This document shows, piece by piece, positions 26,537 to 36,047 of a DNA stretch of 64,000 bases. The notes below the pieces were generated by a model, which saw nothing but the letters and a program-made list of their open reading frames with translations, did no database searches and had not been told where the DNA came from. Source of the DNA: Flavobacterium frigidarium DSM 17623 (lineage in GTDB: Bacteria; Bacteroidota; Bacteroidia; Flavobacteriales; Flavobacteriaceae); NCBI RefSeq assembly GCF_000425505.1, contig NZ_AUDO01000014.1, positions 1 through 64,000 of the forward strand, written 5' to 3'. Position 1 is the stretch's first letter; each line of letters opens with the position of its first letter. Made by a program: the position numbers and the translations under genes.

Positions 26537-28969
26537 ATGGGAAATAAGAGCAGTAATATACCTGTTAAGGTTTTTATAAGTTACCTAGCCCTTGCGGCAT
26601 TAGTAATGAGTGTGGGGTGGATTTTATATTCAGAAAATGTTGTTTACACCAACATAGAAAAGAAGATAATATTCGAAAAAAACAAAGTTTTAAAAGTAAC
26701 GAAGCTTTTTACCAGTGTTTATAAAACGGAAAGTTTAGCTCGAAAAACAATTCAGACCAATTCTGAAGCTGATTTTAAAAATTATGTTTTAGAAACTGAT
26801 TCATTGCAGTTTAAAATAAACGCATTAAAGAAGATTGTTTCAACAAAATACCAAATTAAATTATTAGACAGCGTCAACATATTATTATCAGAAAAAAACA
26901 ACAATATTAGGCAATTGCGTGCTATAAAAAATCAAGGCACAGACGAACAATCTGTAAGCAATGCTATTAATGAAATTTCGAAATTAGAATCATCATTGCG
27001 CAAACTTGAGCTCAATGATTTTGCTAAAAACCCAACAGCGCTAGGCACTTACCAGCGCAATGTATTACAAAAATATGTGGATTACCTGAATCAAAACATC
27101 CCTGATGACAGTACAAACACACTAACTAAAAAAGTAACAGATTCTATACTCGCAGCTTCTAAGCGACTGTTAAGTACCGTCAAGAGAGAAACTGCAAAAC
27201 AAAAAGAATCAGTAAATATTCAAGAAAACAAACTCTTGCGCAATGAGATTTTAATCTCAGAGAAATTGCGAAAAGTGTTGCGAATTATTGAGCGTGAAAT
27301 CATCATATACTCTGTTCAAAACAATACCGAAAAAGAGAAATCATTAAAGAAAATCAATCAAATAGTCACTGCCGCCGCCGCTGTAGGATTACTATTAACT
27401 GTTTTCTTTTCGATTCTGATTACAAGCGATTTTTCGAAAACGCAATCCTATAAAAAGCAGTTAGAAATTGCCAATTTTAAAACTAAAAATTTATTAAAAA
27501 GTAGGGAGCAGTTAATTTCTACAGTAAGTCATGATCTTAAAACACCCTTGAGCACAATCATGGGCTACACCGAATTGCTAACAAATTCATCCCTAAGTGC
27601 GAAACAGAAATATTACACTCAGAATGTCAAAAATTCATCTGAGTATATTTCGAGACTTGTGCAAGATCTACTGGACTTCTCTCAAATTGAAGCTGGAAAA
27701 ATTGCTATTGAAAACATTAGCTTTTCACTACCTGAAATGATGGAAGAAATAGCAAAAAATATTCAATCTGTATTTTCACATAAAAAAATAGCCCTAAAAA
27801 TTACCGCTGATGCAGTACTGAACCAAAATATAATTGCCGACCCCTTCAGGCTAAAACAAGTACTGACAAATATTATTGGCAATGCATATAAATTCACTGA
27901 AGACGGCCATATCAAAATTAATGCTGGTGTTATAGAAGGAGGTTCTAAACTTTCTATAACCGTTCAAGATTCAGGTATCGGGATTGAAAGTGGTAGCAAA
28001 GATCTAGTTTTTGAGGAATTTGCACAGGCAAATGAAAATATCGAGAAAAAATACGGTGGCACAGGTTTAGGCTTGGCTATTTCGAAAAAAATAATAATGC
28101 TTTTAGGAGGAGAATTGCGTTTGAAAGAAAGCAGCAATAAAGGGAGTACATTTGAAGTTATTCTGCCTTTACTATATGATGATAGTATCCCTTCAGTTCC
28201 TAAGAATCAATTTTCGAATATAAAACCTATAGGATCAAAAATAATTATAGTAGTCGATGATGATGGTGATTTATTAAAGTTAACTACAGAAGTATTAAAG
28301 CAAAACAATTACACCGTTTTGGCTTTTGACAATGCGCATAACGCACTAAAAGAAATGGCACTGACTGCATTTGACTTAATCATAACCGACATACAAATGC
28401 CCGCAATGGATGGGTTCACGTTTTCTAGGGCCGCAAAAGACATTGGAAATTATAACGACCAACCAATTGTTGCTGTAACCGGCAGAAATGATTTAGGACC
28501 AGACATCTATGGCAAAACTGGGTTTACCACTGTCATTAAAAAACCATACACTACGACTACTTTATTGACCACAGTTAATGCTGTATTAAATGAGCAGATG
28601 GTTCCTATACAGCACGAGGCCGAAACTTTGAAAGAAGATAGTGAATTGTTTACTTTGCGGTCACTCCAATCCTTTTTAAATAATGATGAGGAAGCTGTAC
28701 ATGCGGTGCTGACAAGCTTTTTAGAATCAACCAAGTCAAACATGACCTTATTAAAAGAGGCAATTGAAACAAATAAATTTGACATTGTAAAAAGCTTAGC
28801 ACACAGAATGGCGCCTATGTTTAAACAAATTGAAGCAACTGATAGCGCAACAATTTTAACTAATCTTGAGATAAATAATCATAGTCAAGAGTCGTTAATT
28901 GAGCTTTATGAAACCTTAGAACAAAATGTAAAGTTATTAATGACAGCTATACAAGATGAGATTAATTAA
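26537..28969 (+). CDS. Hybrid sensor histidine kinase (HisKA, HATPase, REC, HPt)
   Basis: 810-aa membrane sensor kinase. TM1 is near residues 10-32, followed by a helical periplasmic domain (about 33-270) and TM2 near 275-298. The HisKA phospho-acceptor is H332 (TVSHDLKTP). The HATPase has NIIGNAYKF and GTGLGLAIS. The receiver is at about 570-690 with D618 (IITDIQMPAMDG), and a C-terminal HPt domain has H756 (SLAHRMAP). This is a complete phosphorelay in one chain. The 3' end overlaps, by 8 bases, the convergent sigma-54 response regulator gene, its likely partner. Confidence 0.95.
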   Translation: MGNKSSNIPVKVFISYLALAALVMSVGWILYSENVVYTNIEKKIIFEKNKVLKVTKLFTSVYKTESLARKTIQTNSEADFKNYVLETDSLQFKINALKKIVSTKYQIKLLDSVNILLSEKNNNIRQLRAIKNQGTDEQSVSNAINEISKLESSLRKLELNDFAKNPTALGTYQRNVLQKYVDYLNQNIPDDSTNTLTKKVTDSILAASKRLLSTVKRETAKQKESVNIQENKLLRNEILISEKLRKVLRIIEREIIIYSVQNNTEKEKSLKKINQIVTAAAAVGLLLTVFFSILITSDFSKTQSYKKQLEIANFKTKNLLKSREQLISTVSHDLKTPLSTIMGYTELLTNSSLSAKQKYYTQNVKNSSEYISRLVQDLLDFSQIEAGKIAIENISFSLPEMMEEIAKNIQSVFSHKKIALKITADAVLNQNIIADPFRLKQVLTNIIGNAYKFTEDGHIKINAGVIEGGSKLSITVQDSGIGIESGSKDLVFEEFAQANENIEKKYGGTGLGLAISKKIIMLLGGELRLKESSNKGSTFEVILPLLYDDSIPSVPKNQFSNIKPIGSKIIIVVDDDGDLLKLTTEVLKQNNYTVLAFDNAHNALKEMALTAFDLIITDIQMPAMDGFTFSRAAKDIGNYNDQPIVAVTGRNDLGPDIYGKTGFTTVIKKPYTTTTLLTTVNAVLNEQMVPIQHEAETLKEDSELFTLRSLQSFLNNDEEAVHAVLTSFLESTKSNMTLLKEAIETNKFDIVKSLAHRMAPMFKQIEATDSATILTNLEINNHSQESLIELYETLEQNVKLLMTAIQDEIN

Positions 28970-28981
28970 TCTCGTATAGCT
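28945..28981. repeat. Palindrome spanning both stop codons of the kinase and regulator genes
   Basis: A perfect 16-bp palindrome, GAGATTAATTAATCTC (28958-28973), is flanked by AGCTATAC and GTATAGCT (28945-28952 and 28974-28981). The stop codons of both convergent genes lie inside it, so both proteins end Glu-Ile-Asn. It may form a hairpin in either transcript. Confidence 0.7.
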
Positions 28982-30299
28982 TAATTTTATTGTAGAGTGT
29001 TTTTCGAGTGATATTAAGCAATTTGGCCGCCTCCGACTTGTTATTTTGTGCTCGTGCCAATGCATTTACTATAGCTTCTTTTTCGTTAACTGATAAAGAA
29101 AATTCCCCAGCAGTAGAAGCTGTTCTTTGAAAAAATTCAGCAGGCAACACGTTGCTCTCAATAAAATCAGTTTGAGTTAATAACGTAGCTCTTTTTACAC
29201 AGTTTTGAAGTTCTCTTAAATTACCTGGCCAAGGGTATTTTTGGAAGATACTAACAACCTCCGGAGAAAAACCAATTACCTCTTTATTCAATTGATCGTT
29301 TGCTTTTTCTAAAAAGAACTCAGCAAAAAGCATTAAATCTTCCCCACGTTCAGATAAAGCGGGAGAATGAATTGAGAATTCGTTAATTCTATGGTATAAA
29401 TCTTCTCTAAAATCACCATTTTTCACGGCTTCTCTTAGATCTTCATTTGTAGCAGTTAATATTCGAATATCTACTTTGATTTCTTTATTACTACCTACAG
29501 GTTTGATTTTTCTTTCTTGTAGCGCACGCAATAGCTGAATCTGGTTTTCATATGATAAATTTCCTATCTCATCGAGAAAAACAGTCCCCCCATTTGCGGC
29601 TTCGAAATAACCAATTTTGTCAGAGATAGCACCCGTGAATGATCCCTTTAAATGACCGAAAAATTCACTTGCAGCCAGTTCTTTAGGAATAGCTCCGCAA
29701 TCTACAGCGATAAAATTTTTGTCCTTGCGTAGGCTTTGCTGATGGATACTTTTGGCAATAATCTCCTTTCCAGTTCCACTTTCACCAATAATTAAAACGG
29801 ACATATCAGTAGGACTAACTAATTTTATGTGCTCTGATAACATTTTTGAAGCTTTTGAAATACCTTGAACAAATTCTTCATTATCTGTTGGAGTAGTTTT
29901 GACTTTTTGTGGCTTTTTCTCAAGTTTTTGCTCAGGCACATTATTTTCTAATGCATTAGTAATAACAATTAAAACTTCGTCAGGATTGAAGGGCTTCGAT
30001 ATATAATCTGAAGCACCATTTTTTATTGCTTTCACAGCAGTATTTACATCAGAGTAACCAGTCATTAGGATAACAGGAGTATTGGGATATGAAATTTTTA
30101 TTTCGCCCATCAATTTTATACCATCATCGTCTGGCAATCTTAAATCAGTCAGTACTAAATCAAAGTTATCTTTAGTCAATGCGGCTTTTGCCTCAGCAGC
30201 AGAATACGACGCAGTTACGGTATACGCATTTTTAGTTAGGAATTTATCTAACAGTTTACAGAAAGAAATATCGTCTTCAATTATTAAAATCTTCGGCAT
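28962..30299 (-). CDS. Sigma-54-dependent response regulator (NtrC/AtoC type)
   Basis: 445-aa activator. The receiver domain (about 1-120) has phospho-acceptor D52 (VLTDLRLPDD). The AAA+ domain (about 140-380) has GESGTGKE as Walker A and GSFTGA in place of the usual GAFTGA loop that contacts sigma-54. A C-terminal Fis-type helix-turn-helix is present (NKSEAAKLLNITRKTLYNK). It should turn on sigma-54 promoters after phosphorylation, probably by the convergent hybrid kinase. rpoN itself is at 2026-3489. Confidence 0.95.
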   Translation of the reverse strand: MPKILIIEDDISFCKLLDKFLTKNAYTVTASYSAAEAKAALTKDNFDLVLTDLRLPDDDGIKLMGEIKISYPNTPVILMTGYSDVNTAVKAIKNGASDYISKPFNPDEVLIVITNALENNVPEQKLEKKPQKVKTTPTDNEEFVQGISKASKMLSEHIKLVSPTDMSVLIIGESGTGKEIIAKSIHQQSLRKDKNFIAVDCGAIPKELAASEFFGHLKGSFTGAISDKIGYFEAANGGTVFLDEIGNLSYENQIQLLRALQERKIKPVGSNKEIKVDIRILTATNEDLREAVKNGDFREDLYHRINEFSIHSPALSERGEDLMLFAEFFLEKANDQLNKEVIGFSPEVVSIFQKYPWPGNLRELQNCVKRATLLTQTDFIESNVLPAEFFQRTASTAGEFSLSVNEKEAIVNALARAQNNKSEAAKLLNITRKTLYNKIKLYEIN

Positions 30300-30369
30300 A
30301 TTTTGGCTACATTTTATGCTAAAATAGTATTAATAAAATTGTATTTTCACAAAATTTTGCAAAAAAAAA

Positions 30370-30394
30370 GAGAAGCTACATTAAGTAGCCTCTC
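30370..30394 (-). terminator. Terminator downstream of the PepSY-like operon
   Basis: GAGAAGCTAC (30370-30379) pairs with GTAGCCTCTC (30385-30394) with one mismatch. The minus-strand transcript continues into a T run. It lies downstream of the four-gene operon. Confidence 0.75.
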
Positions 30395-30433
30395 CTTTTC
30401 AAACCTAAATCTGTACCTCTATTAATTTTACAA

Positions 30434-30499
30434 TCAACAGTCATCGACATCTGCTAATACAGTAGCCTTTTGACCTTGTACTGTAATTATAAATTGCAT
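30434..30499 (-). pseudogene. Possible relic of a fifth PepSY-like copy
   Basis: A 21-codon stretch on the minus strand, MQFIITVQGQKATVLADVDDC, lines up by eye with the C-terminal end of the neighbouring proteins (EVKAGEQTATVYTDADG). The frame is closed just upstream by TGA, and no signal peptide is left. It lies between the last complete copy and the operon terminator. It could be chance similarity. Confidence 0.3.
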
Positions 30500-30568
30500 T
30501 TTTCAAAGTTTCCCCAAACACTTAAAATGCATATTTGTCTACATTAATAAAGGAAGATTATAGTTTAT

Positions 30569-30868
30569 TTATTTTTGCATGATAGTCCCATCAGCATCTG
30601 TATAAACAGTAGCTGTTTGTTCCCCAGCTTTTACCTCGAGTTTGTACTCTTGGTTTTCATTTATGTAAGCCTTTTCGATAACTGCTCCAGGCATTGCTGT
30701 AGCAACCGCGCTTTTTACAGCATCGGGCAGGGCGTCAACTGCAACTTCAGTATATTCTTCTTGAATTGCAATTTCTTGCGTATTTACTTGTTTTTCTGTA
30801 ATGGTCGTGCTTGCAAAAGTTGTTAAACTTCCCAATAATACCGCCATTGATACTACTAACTTTTTCAT
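30569..30868 (-). CDS. Small secreted PepSY-like protein, copy 4
   Basis: 99-aa protein with a signal peptide (about 1-19, TTFAS) and a short PepSY-like/DUF2874-type domain (ALPDAVKSAVATAMPGAV, then EYKLEVKAGEQ and a final DADGTI). It is the most divergent of four tandem paralogues and the last in the operon. Such proteins are periplasmic or exported, with unknown ligands; some relatives are called beta-lactamase-inhibitor-like. No cysteines are seen. Confidence 0.8.
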   Translation of the reverse strand: MKKLVVSMAVLLGSLTTFASTTITEKQVNTQEIAIQEEYTEVAVDALPDAVKSAVATAMPGAVIEKAYINENQEYKLEVKAGEQTATVYTDADGTIMQK

Positions 30869-30912
30869 AATAATGTCTTTTTGTGGTTAATTAATAAGCT
30901 GTTATTTGTCAA

Positions 30913-31209
30913 CTATTTTTGAATCCAATTTCCGTTCTCATCTGCAAAAAGTGATCCTTCTTGATCAGCCATTTTTACATCGATTTTGTACTCTTCAGTT
31001 TCACTAACGTAAGCTTTTGTGATTACCGCATCTGGATAAGCGACTTTCAATGCATCACTAATAGCTGTTGGTAATTCTTCTAATTTAATTTCTGTGTACT
31101 CGTCAGCGATTGTAATCGTGTTTTGAACTGAGTTTTGAACTGGTGCAATTGCAGCATATGCTGATAAACTTCCTAAAACTATTGCTGCTGATAAAATTAA
31201 CTTTTTCAT
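30913..31209 (-). CDS. Small secreted PepSY-like protein, copy 3
   Basis: 98-aa paralogue of its neighbours. The signal peptide (about 1-19, LSAYA) is followed by the domain with ELPTAISDALKVAYPDAVI and EYKIDVKMADQ, ending FADENGNWIQK. It is separated by 44 bases from the genes on both sides, which fits one operon transcribed leftward. Its role is unknown. Confidence 0.85.
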   Translation of the reverse strand: MKKLILSAAIVLGSLSAYAAIAPVQNSVQNTITIADEYTEIKLEELPTAISDALKVAYPDAVITKAYVSETEEYKIDVKMADQEGSLFADENGNWIQK

Positions 31210-31253
31210 AATGTTTGTTTTTTAATTACTAATGTATGTTGTTTGTTTGTTGC

Positions 31254-31550
31254 TTATTTTTGGATCCATTTCCCACTTGCATCAGCAAATAATGATCCTT
31301 CTTGATCTCCCGTTTTAATGTCTAAGCGATACTCTTTGTTCTCGTTCACAAATGCCTTATTAATTACTGCATCTGGATAGGCTGTTTTTAAAGCATCTTG
31401 TACTGCCATAGGCACTTCTTCAACTTTGATTTCTGTATATTCATCTTGAATAGTAATTACTTTTTCAACTGAATTTTGAACTGGTGCTACTGCAGCGAAT
31501 GTTGTTAAACTTTCTAATAAAACTGCTACTGATAATACTAACTTTTTCAT
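31254..31550 (-). CDS. Small secreted PepSY-like protein, copy 2
   Basis: 98-aa paralogue. The signal peptide (about 1-19, TTFAA) is followed by EVPMAVQDALKTAYPDAVI and EYRLDIKTGDQ, ending FADASGKWIQK. It is very close to copies 1 and 3, so recent tandem duplication is likely. It is 38 bases downstream of copy 1. Confidence 0.85.
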   Translation of the reverse strand: MKKLVLSVAVLLESLTTFAAVAPVQNSVEKVITIQDEYTEIKVEEVPMAVQDALKTAYPDAVINKAFVNENKEYRLDIKTGDQEGSLFADASGKWIQK

Positions 31551-31588
31551 AATATGTATGTTTTAAATTATTGTTTACTTATTTTAAA

Positions 31589-31888
31589 TTATTGTTTTTG
31601 AATCCAATTTCCGTTTTCATCTGCAAAGACAGCACCTTGCTTATCTCCTAATGTAATGTCTAATTTGTATTCTTTGTTTTCGTTCACATAGGCTTTATTT
31701 ACCACTGCATCTGGATAAGCTGTTTTTAAAGCATCTGTAACTGCTGATGGAACTTCCTCTATTTTAACTTCAACAAATTCTTCCGCTACTATGATTGCTT
31801 GAATCGTTACATCTTTTACTGGATTTGCCGAAGCAAATGTTGATAAACTTCCTAAAATAATCGCTGCTGATAATACTAACTTTTTCAT
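31589..31888 (-). CDS. Small secreted PepSY-like protein, copy 1
   Basis: 99-aa paralogue and first gene of the leftward four-gene operon. The signal peptide (about 1-20, TFASA) is followed by EVPSAVTDALKTAYPDAVV and EYKLDITLGDKQ, ending FADENGNWIQKQ. The tryptophan near the C-terminus and the YPDAV motif are shared by the set. No sigma-54 promoter with correct spacing was found upstream, although the sigma-54 activator gene is the next gene downstream. Confidence 0.85.
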   Translation of the reverse strand: MKKLVLSAAIILGSLSTFASANPVKDVTIQAIIVAEEFVEVKIEEVPSAVTDALKTAYPDAVVNKAYVNENKEYKLDITLGDKQGAVFADENGNWIQKQ

Positions 31889-32103
31889 AATATGTATGTT
31901 TTAATTAAATGTCTTGTTATTGTGTTACGCTTTAGATAATGAAATAATTGTGCCGCAACAATAATATCAGGCACCAACCTCGTTAATTACTGTAAAACAG
32001 CCGATTAGCATATTTAAATTTTTACACACTTTGTGAACTTTTGTGTATTCTAGAGAAGATTTGTGTATATTTTACTCAAAAAAATAAAAATTTGGCATAA
32101 AAA

Positions 32104-32129
32104 AAAGCCGCACATTGCTGTGCGGCTTT
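32104..32129 (-). terminator. Terminator after accC
   Basis: The 11-bp stem AAAGCCGCACA (32104-32114) pairs with TGTGCGGCTTT (32119-32129) across a 4-base loop. The minus strand continues into T residues. Confidence 0.9.
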
Positions 32130-32149
32130 CTTAAAATATGTTTTACTTA

Positions 32150-33496
32150 CTATTCGATACCTTTCATCTTGAAAGTATCCATAAAAGCAGTAGTGTAATC
32201 TCCCTCAATATATTTAGGATCATCCATTAATTGTCTATGGAAAGGAATAGTTGTTTTTATACCTTCGATAACAAATTCATCTAATGCTCTTCTCATCTTG
32301 CTAATTGCTTCTTCCCTAGTTTGAGCAGTAGTAATTAATTTTGCAATCATTGAATCGTAATTAGGCGGAATTGTATAACCCGAATAAACATGAGTATCTA
32401 AACGAACTCCGTGCCCACCAGGCATGTGTAATGTCGTAATCTTTCCTGGAGACGGGCGAAAATCATTATAAGGATCTTCGGCATTGATACGGCATTCGAT
32501 AGCGTGTAATTCTGGTAAATAATTTTTACCTGAAATAGGCACACCAGCAGCAACCAATATTTGCTCACGAATTAAATCGTAATCAATTACTTGCTCTGTA
32601 ATAGGATGCTCTACTTGAATACGAGTATTCATTTCCATGAAATAGAAGTTGCGGTGTTTGTCTACTAGAAACTCAACCGTACCTGCTCCCTCGTATCTAA
32701 TGAATTCTGCTGCCTTAACAGCTGCTTCACCCATTTTAAAACGTAAATCATCAGTCATAAAAGGAGAAGGAGTCTCCTCAGTTAATTTCTGGTGACGTCT
32801 TTGAACTGAACAATCTCTTTCAGAAAGGTGGCATGCTTTACCATATGAATCACCAATAACTTGAATCTCGATGTGACGAGGCTCTTCGATTAACTTTTCA
32901 AGATACATACCGTCATTACCAAAAGCTGCAGCAGACTCTTGACGAGCACTTTCCCAAGCTTTTAATAAATCCTCTTCTTTCCACACTGCACGCATTCCTT
33001 TTCCTCCACCTCCAGCAGTTGCTTTAAGCATTACTGGAAAACCAAATTCTCTAGAAAGCTGTAAAGCTTGATCGTAAGACTCTAAAATTCCAACAGATCC
33101 TGGTACACATGGTACACCAGCTTCAATCATGGTTGCTTTAGCCGAAGCTTTATCTCCCATTCTATCAATCATCTCTGGAGAAGCACCAATAAACTTAATA
33201 CCGTGCTCTTGACAAATTTTAGAAAATTTAGAATTCTCAGATAAGAATCCGTAACCTGGATGTATTGCATCAGCATTTGTAATCTCTGCAGCAGCAATAA
33301 TATTTGACATTTTTAAATATGACAAGTTACTAGGAGGCGGCCCTATACAAACCGCTTCATCTGCAAATCTAACGTGCAAACTTTCTGCATCTGCAGTAGA
33401 GTAAACTGCTACAGTTTTAATGCCCATTTCTTTACAAGTTCTAATTACACGAAGTGCAATCTCTCCTCTATTGGCAATTAATATTTTTTTAAACAT
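32150..33496 (-). CDS. accC: Biotin carboxylase subunit of acetyl-CoA carboxylase
   Basis: 448-aa ATP-grasp enzyme that carboxylates the biotin on AccB, the first step of fatty-acid synthesis. It opens with the conserved [19 protein letters not shown]; the glycine-rich ATP loop is [11 protein letters not shown], and the [14 protein letters not shown] and RINAED segments are present. Length is normal. It is third in the fabH-accB-accC unit. A related propionyl-CoA or pyruvate carboxylase subunit is excluded by length and by the accB neighbour. Confidence 0.97.
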   Translation of the reverse strand: MFKKILIANRGEIALRVIRTCKEMGIKTVAVYSTADAESLHVRFADEAVCIGPPPSNLSYLKMSNIIAAAEITNADAIHPGYGFLSENSKFSKICQEHGIKFIGASPEMIDRMGDKASAKATMIEAGVPCVPGSVGILESYDQALQLSREFGFPVMLKATAGGGGKGMRAVWKEEDLLKAWESARQESAAAFGNDGMYLEKLIEEPRHIEIQVIGDSYGKACHLSERDCSVQRRHQKLTEETPSPFMTDDLRFKMGEAAVKAAEFIRYEGAGTVEFLVDKHRNFYFMEMNTRIQVEHPITEQVIDYDLIREQILVAAGVPISGKNYLPELHAIECRINAEDPYNDFRPSPGKITTLHMPGGHGVRLDTHVYSGYTIPPNYDSMIAKLITTAQTREEAISKMRRALDEFVIEGIKTTIPFHRQLMDDPKYIEGDYTTAFMDTFKMKGIE

Positions 33497-33584
33497 CTAG
33501 TTTTAAATTTAAATTATGACTTTAAATTTTAAATTATCCTTAGGCAACAATACTGCTACTTACAGATATATAATTTAAAATTAA

Positions 33585-34061
33585 TTAAGATGGATCAACT
33601 AAAAATAATGGTTGGTCAAATTCTACTGGAGACATATCATCTACAAGAACTTTAACGATTTTACCTGAAATTTCAGATTCGATTTCGTTAAACAACTTCA
33701 TTGCTTCGATTACACAAAGAACATCCCCTTTTCCTATTGACGTACCTACTTCAACAAACATTGGTTTGTCTGGTGATGGTTTTCTATAGAATGTACCAAT
33801 GATTGGTGACTTAACAACGATATATTTTGAATCTTCTGCAGGTGGAGCAGCAGCAGGTGCTACTGGCGCTACCGGCTGAGGCGCTAATGCTTGTTGTAAT
33901 GTATTTTGAGCAGGCAATTGTTGCACGTAGGTTGTCTCTGTAGTATTACCTTCTAGAGTTGTTCTAATAGTGATTTTTACATCATCCATTTCCAATTTAA
34001 CTTCTGCAACTCCCGAATTTGCTACAAATTTGATTAAGTTCTGAATTTCTTTTAAATCCAT
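33585..34061 (-). CDS. accB: Biotin carboxyl carrier protein
   Basis: 158-aa protein. The N-terminal segment is followed by an Ala/Pro linker (about 60-80). The C-terminal biotinyl domain carries the biotinylation motif IEAMKLFNEIE. It carries CO2 between AccC and the carboxyltransferase. It lies between fabH and accC on the same strand, with small gaps. Confidence 0.97.
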   Translation of the reverse strand: MDLKEIQNLIKFVANSGVAEVKLEMDDVKITIRTTLEGNTTETTYVQQLPAQNTLQQALAPQPVAPVAPAAAPPAEDSKYIVVKSPIIGTFYRKPSPDKPMFVEVGTSIGKGDVLCVIEAMKLFNEIESEISGKIVKVLVDDMSPVEFDQPLFLVDPS

Positions 34062-34084
34062 AATTATTTGTTTTTAGTTTAAAT

Positions 34085-35083
34085 TTATTTTGCGTCGTAT
34101 GCCCATTTCAAATAAATGGAACCCCAAGTAAAACCACCTCCAAAGGCAGCAAAAATAACTGTATCTCCTTTTTTGAACTTATGTTCGAAATCACTCAATA
34201 CTAATGGTAATGTTGCTGAAGTAGTATTACCATATCTTTCAATATTCATTAATACTTTAGATTCTTCAAGGTTCATTCTACTTGCCGTAGCATCGATTAT
34301 TCTTTTATTTGCTTGATGTGGTACCAACCAATCAACATCTTGATTTGTTAAATTATTTCTTTTCAAAATTAATTCGCTCGCATCAGCCATGTTTGTAACA
34401 GCATATTTAAATACTGTTTTTCCGTCTTGTACGATACTGTGCCTTCCTTCTTTTAATGTGTCAATTGAAGTAGGATTCAAAGACCCACCAGCGTCGATTT
34501 TCAAGAAATCACGACCTATACCATCACTTCTTAAATATTCATCTTGCAGACCCAAACCTTCAAAATTAGGTTCGAATAAAACTGCGCCAGCTCCATCACC
34601 AAAGATGATGCAGGTAGAGCGATCTTTATAATCTACGATAGATGACATTTTATCAGCCCCTATAAGTAGTACTTTCTTGTATCTTCCTGATTGTATGTAT
34701 GCTGCTGCAGTAGACATTCCGTATAAAAAACTAGAACAAGCAGCTTGTAAATCGTATGCAAAAGCATTAGTAGCGCCAATATTTGTTGCAACATAAGCTC
34801 CAGTTGATGCCACAGGCATATCAGCTGTTGCAGTTGCCATGATCAATAAATCGATTTCTAAAGGATCTATTCCAGATTTAGCAATTAAATCTTGAGCAGC
34901 TTGTATAGCTAGGAAAGAGGTTCCTTTACTATCATCCTTAAGAATTCTTCTTTCTTTAATTCCTGTACGAGAAGTAATCCACTCGTCATTTGTGTCAACC
35001 ATAGTTTCAAGAATTTTATTCGTAAGAACAAAATCAGGAACATATGAACCAACAGCGGTAATTGCGGCTGTAATTGTATTCAT
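34085..35083 (-). CDS. fabH: Beta-ketoacyl-ACP synthase III
   Basis: Starts fatty-acid synthesis by condensing an acyl-CoA with malonyl-ACP. The triad residues are Cys in QAACSSFLYG, His in VPHQANKRI and Asn in ERYGNTTSA. I choose the ATG at 35083 (MNTITAAITAVGSYVPD) over one 33 bases upstream (35116), because the family starts just before this segment. That gives 332 aa. The order rpmF, fabH, accB, accC is conserved in Bacteroidetes. Confidence 0.95.
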   Translation of the reverse strand: MNTITAAITAVGSYVPDFVLTNKILETMVDTNDEWITSRTGIKERRILKDDSKGTSFLAIQAAQDLIAKSGIDPLEIDLLIMATATADMPVASTGAYVATNIGATNAFAYDLQAACSSFLYGMSTAAAYIQSGRYKKVLLIGADKMSSIVDYKDRSTCIIFGDGAGAVLFEPNFEGLGLQDEYLRSDGIGRDFLKIDAGGSLNPTSIDTLKEGRHSIVQDGKTVFKYAVTNMADASELILKRNNLTNQDVDWLVPHQANKRIIDATASRMNLEESKVLMNIERYGNTTSATLPLVLSDFEHKFKKGDTVIFAAFGGGFTWGSIYLKWAYDAK

Positions 35084-35211
35084 GGTATTTGAATATTTTT
35101 TACTAAATGTTGCCATTTAATAAAACGTTTAAAAGAGTTGAAAATTACAAAAAAAAATCTAAACGCATTGTTTTAGAACTTCTTATTTAATAAAATCACA
35201 AACAACAAAAA

Positions 35212-35232
35212 AACTCTCACGATGTGAGAGTT
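35212..35232 (-). terminator. Terminator between rpmF and fabH
   Basis: AACTCTCAC (35212-35220) pairs with GTGAGAGTT (35224-35232) across a 3-base loop. On the minus strand it is followed by T residues. It separates the rpmF transcript from fabH-accBC or lowers read-through. Confidence 0.85.
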
Positions 35233-35258
35233 CAGATATCATTTATAAAAAAAATGCA

Positions 35259-35453
35259 TTAAGCAACAGCTACAGACTTATCTATAACAACTTGCCCTCT
35301 GTAATACATTTTCCCTTCATGCCAGTAAGCTCTGTGGTATAAATGCGCTTCACCTGTAATTGGGCAAGTAGCGATTTGTGCTACAGTAGCTTTGTAATGT
35401 GTTCTTCTCTTATCTCTTCTTGTTTTCGAGATTTTTCTCTTAGGATGTGCCAT
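35259..35453 (-). CDS. rpmF: 50S ribosomal protein L32
   Basis: 64-aa basic ribosomal protein with the family start [20 protein letters not shown]. It has a single Cys ([15 protein letters not shown]), so the zinc-ribbon Cys pairs are absent, a common state in Bacteroidetes. It is 9 bases downstream of the DUF177 gene, a pairing conserved across bacteria. Confidence 0.97.
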   Translation of the reverse strand: MAHPKRKISKTRRDKRRTHYKATVAQIATCPITGEAHLYHRAYWHEGKMYYRGQVVIDKSVAVA

Positions 35454-35462
35454 TTTACTATA

Positions 35463-36014
35463 TTATTTATCCGTTAATAGTTGCTTTAATTTGTCCCAAC
35501 GTGGGTCAATATCTTCTTCTTTTTGTACTTCTTTTTCTTCCTGCTTAGGTTCCTTTACCTTTAATTCATTCAGTTTTTCAAGAGCTTCAGTTTTCAAACT
35601 TCCGTCTTTAACTCCTGGATGAACACGTCTTAGAGGTATCGAAAGCACAATCATTTCATACATATATTGCGCAATGTCAATTTCAAATTCGCCGAAAGGC
35701 AGAATAAGCAATTCTTCATTGTCGTTGTTAAACTCTTCTCCAAAACGCACAATTAATTTCATTTTACCTTTAATAGGCAAATCAAATTCCTCGCTTGTTA
35801 AATCACAAGGCACATTTACTGTTCCTTGATGCTGGAAAACCAACTCTAACATACTACTCTTCTTCTCTAAAACTACATTTACTTTGATATTAGAATTTTC
35901 AAATTCATCATAATCAAAGATTTCAAAGAACGCATTATTTAATTGATACTCAAAATGATGTTTTCCTTGCTTTAATCCCACAAAAGGAATTAAATATTCT
36001 TTTGTCTTCTTCAT
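35463..36014 (-). CDS. DUF177/YceD-family protein
   Basis: 183 aa if started at ATG 36014 (MKKTKEYLIPF). The 36050 start would place the first codons on the -7 promoter element (36048-36055), so 36014 is preferred. It belongs to the YceD family found next to rpmF and linked to 23S rRNA/large-subunit biogenesis. A Cys in VPCDLTSEEFDL matches the family CxR/C position. The C-terminus is charged and helical. Confidence 0.88.
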   Translation of the reverse strand: MKKTKEYLIPFVGLKQGKHHFEYQLNNAFFEIFDYDEFENSNIKVNVVLEKKSSMLELVFQHQGTVNVPCDLTSEEFDLPIKGKMKLIVRFGEEFNNDNEELLILPFGEFEIDIAQYMYEMIVLSIPLRRVHPGVKDGSLKTEALEKLNELKVKEPKQEEKEVQKEEDIDPRWDKLKQLLTDK

Positions 36015-36047
36015 TTCAACATGATTTTGCCCCAAACTTCGGGAGTG

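Noticed and set aside
31889..32103. Sigma-54 promoter upstream of the PepSY-like operon
   Set aside because: GG and GC dinucleotides on the minus strand are 17 apart, not 10; a plus-strand match has 11 and faces the wrong way.
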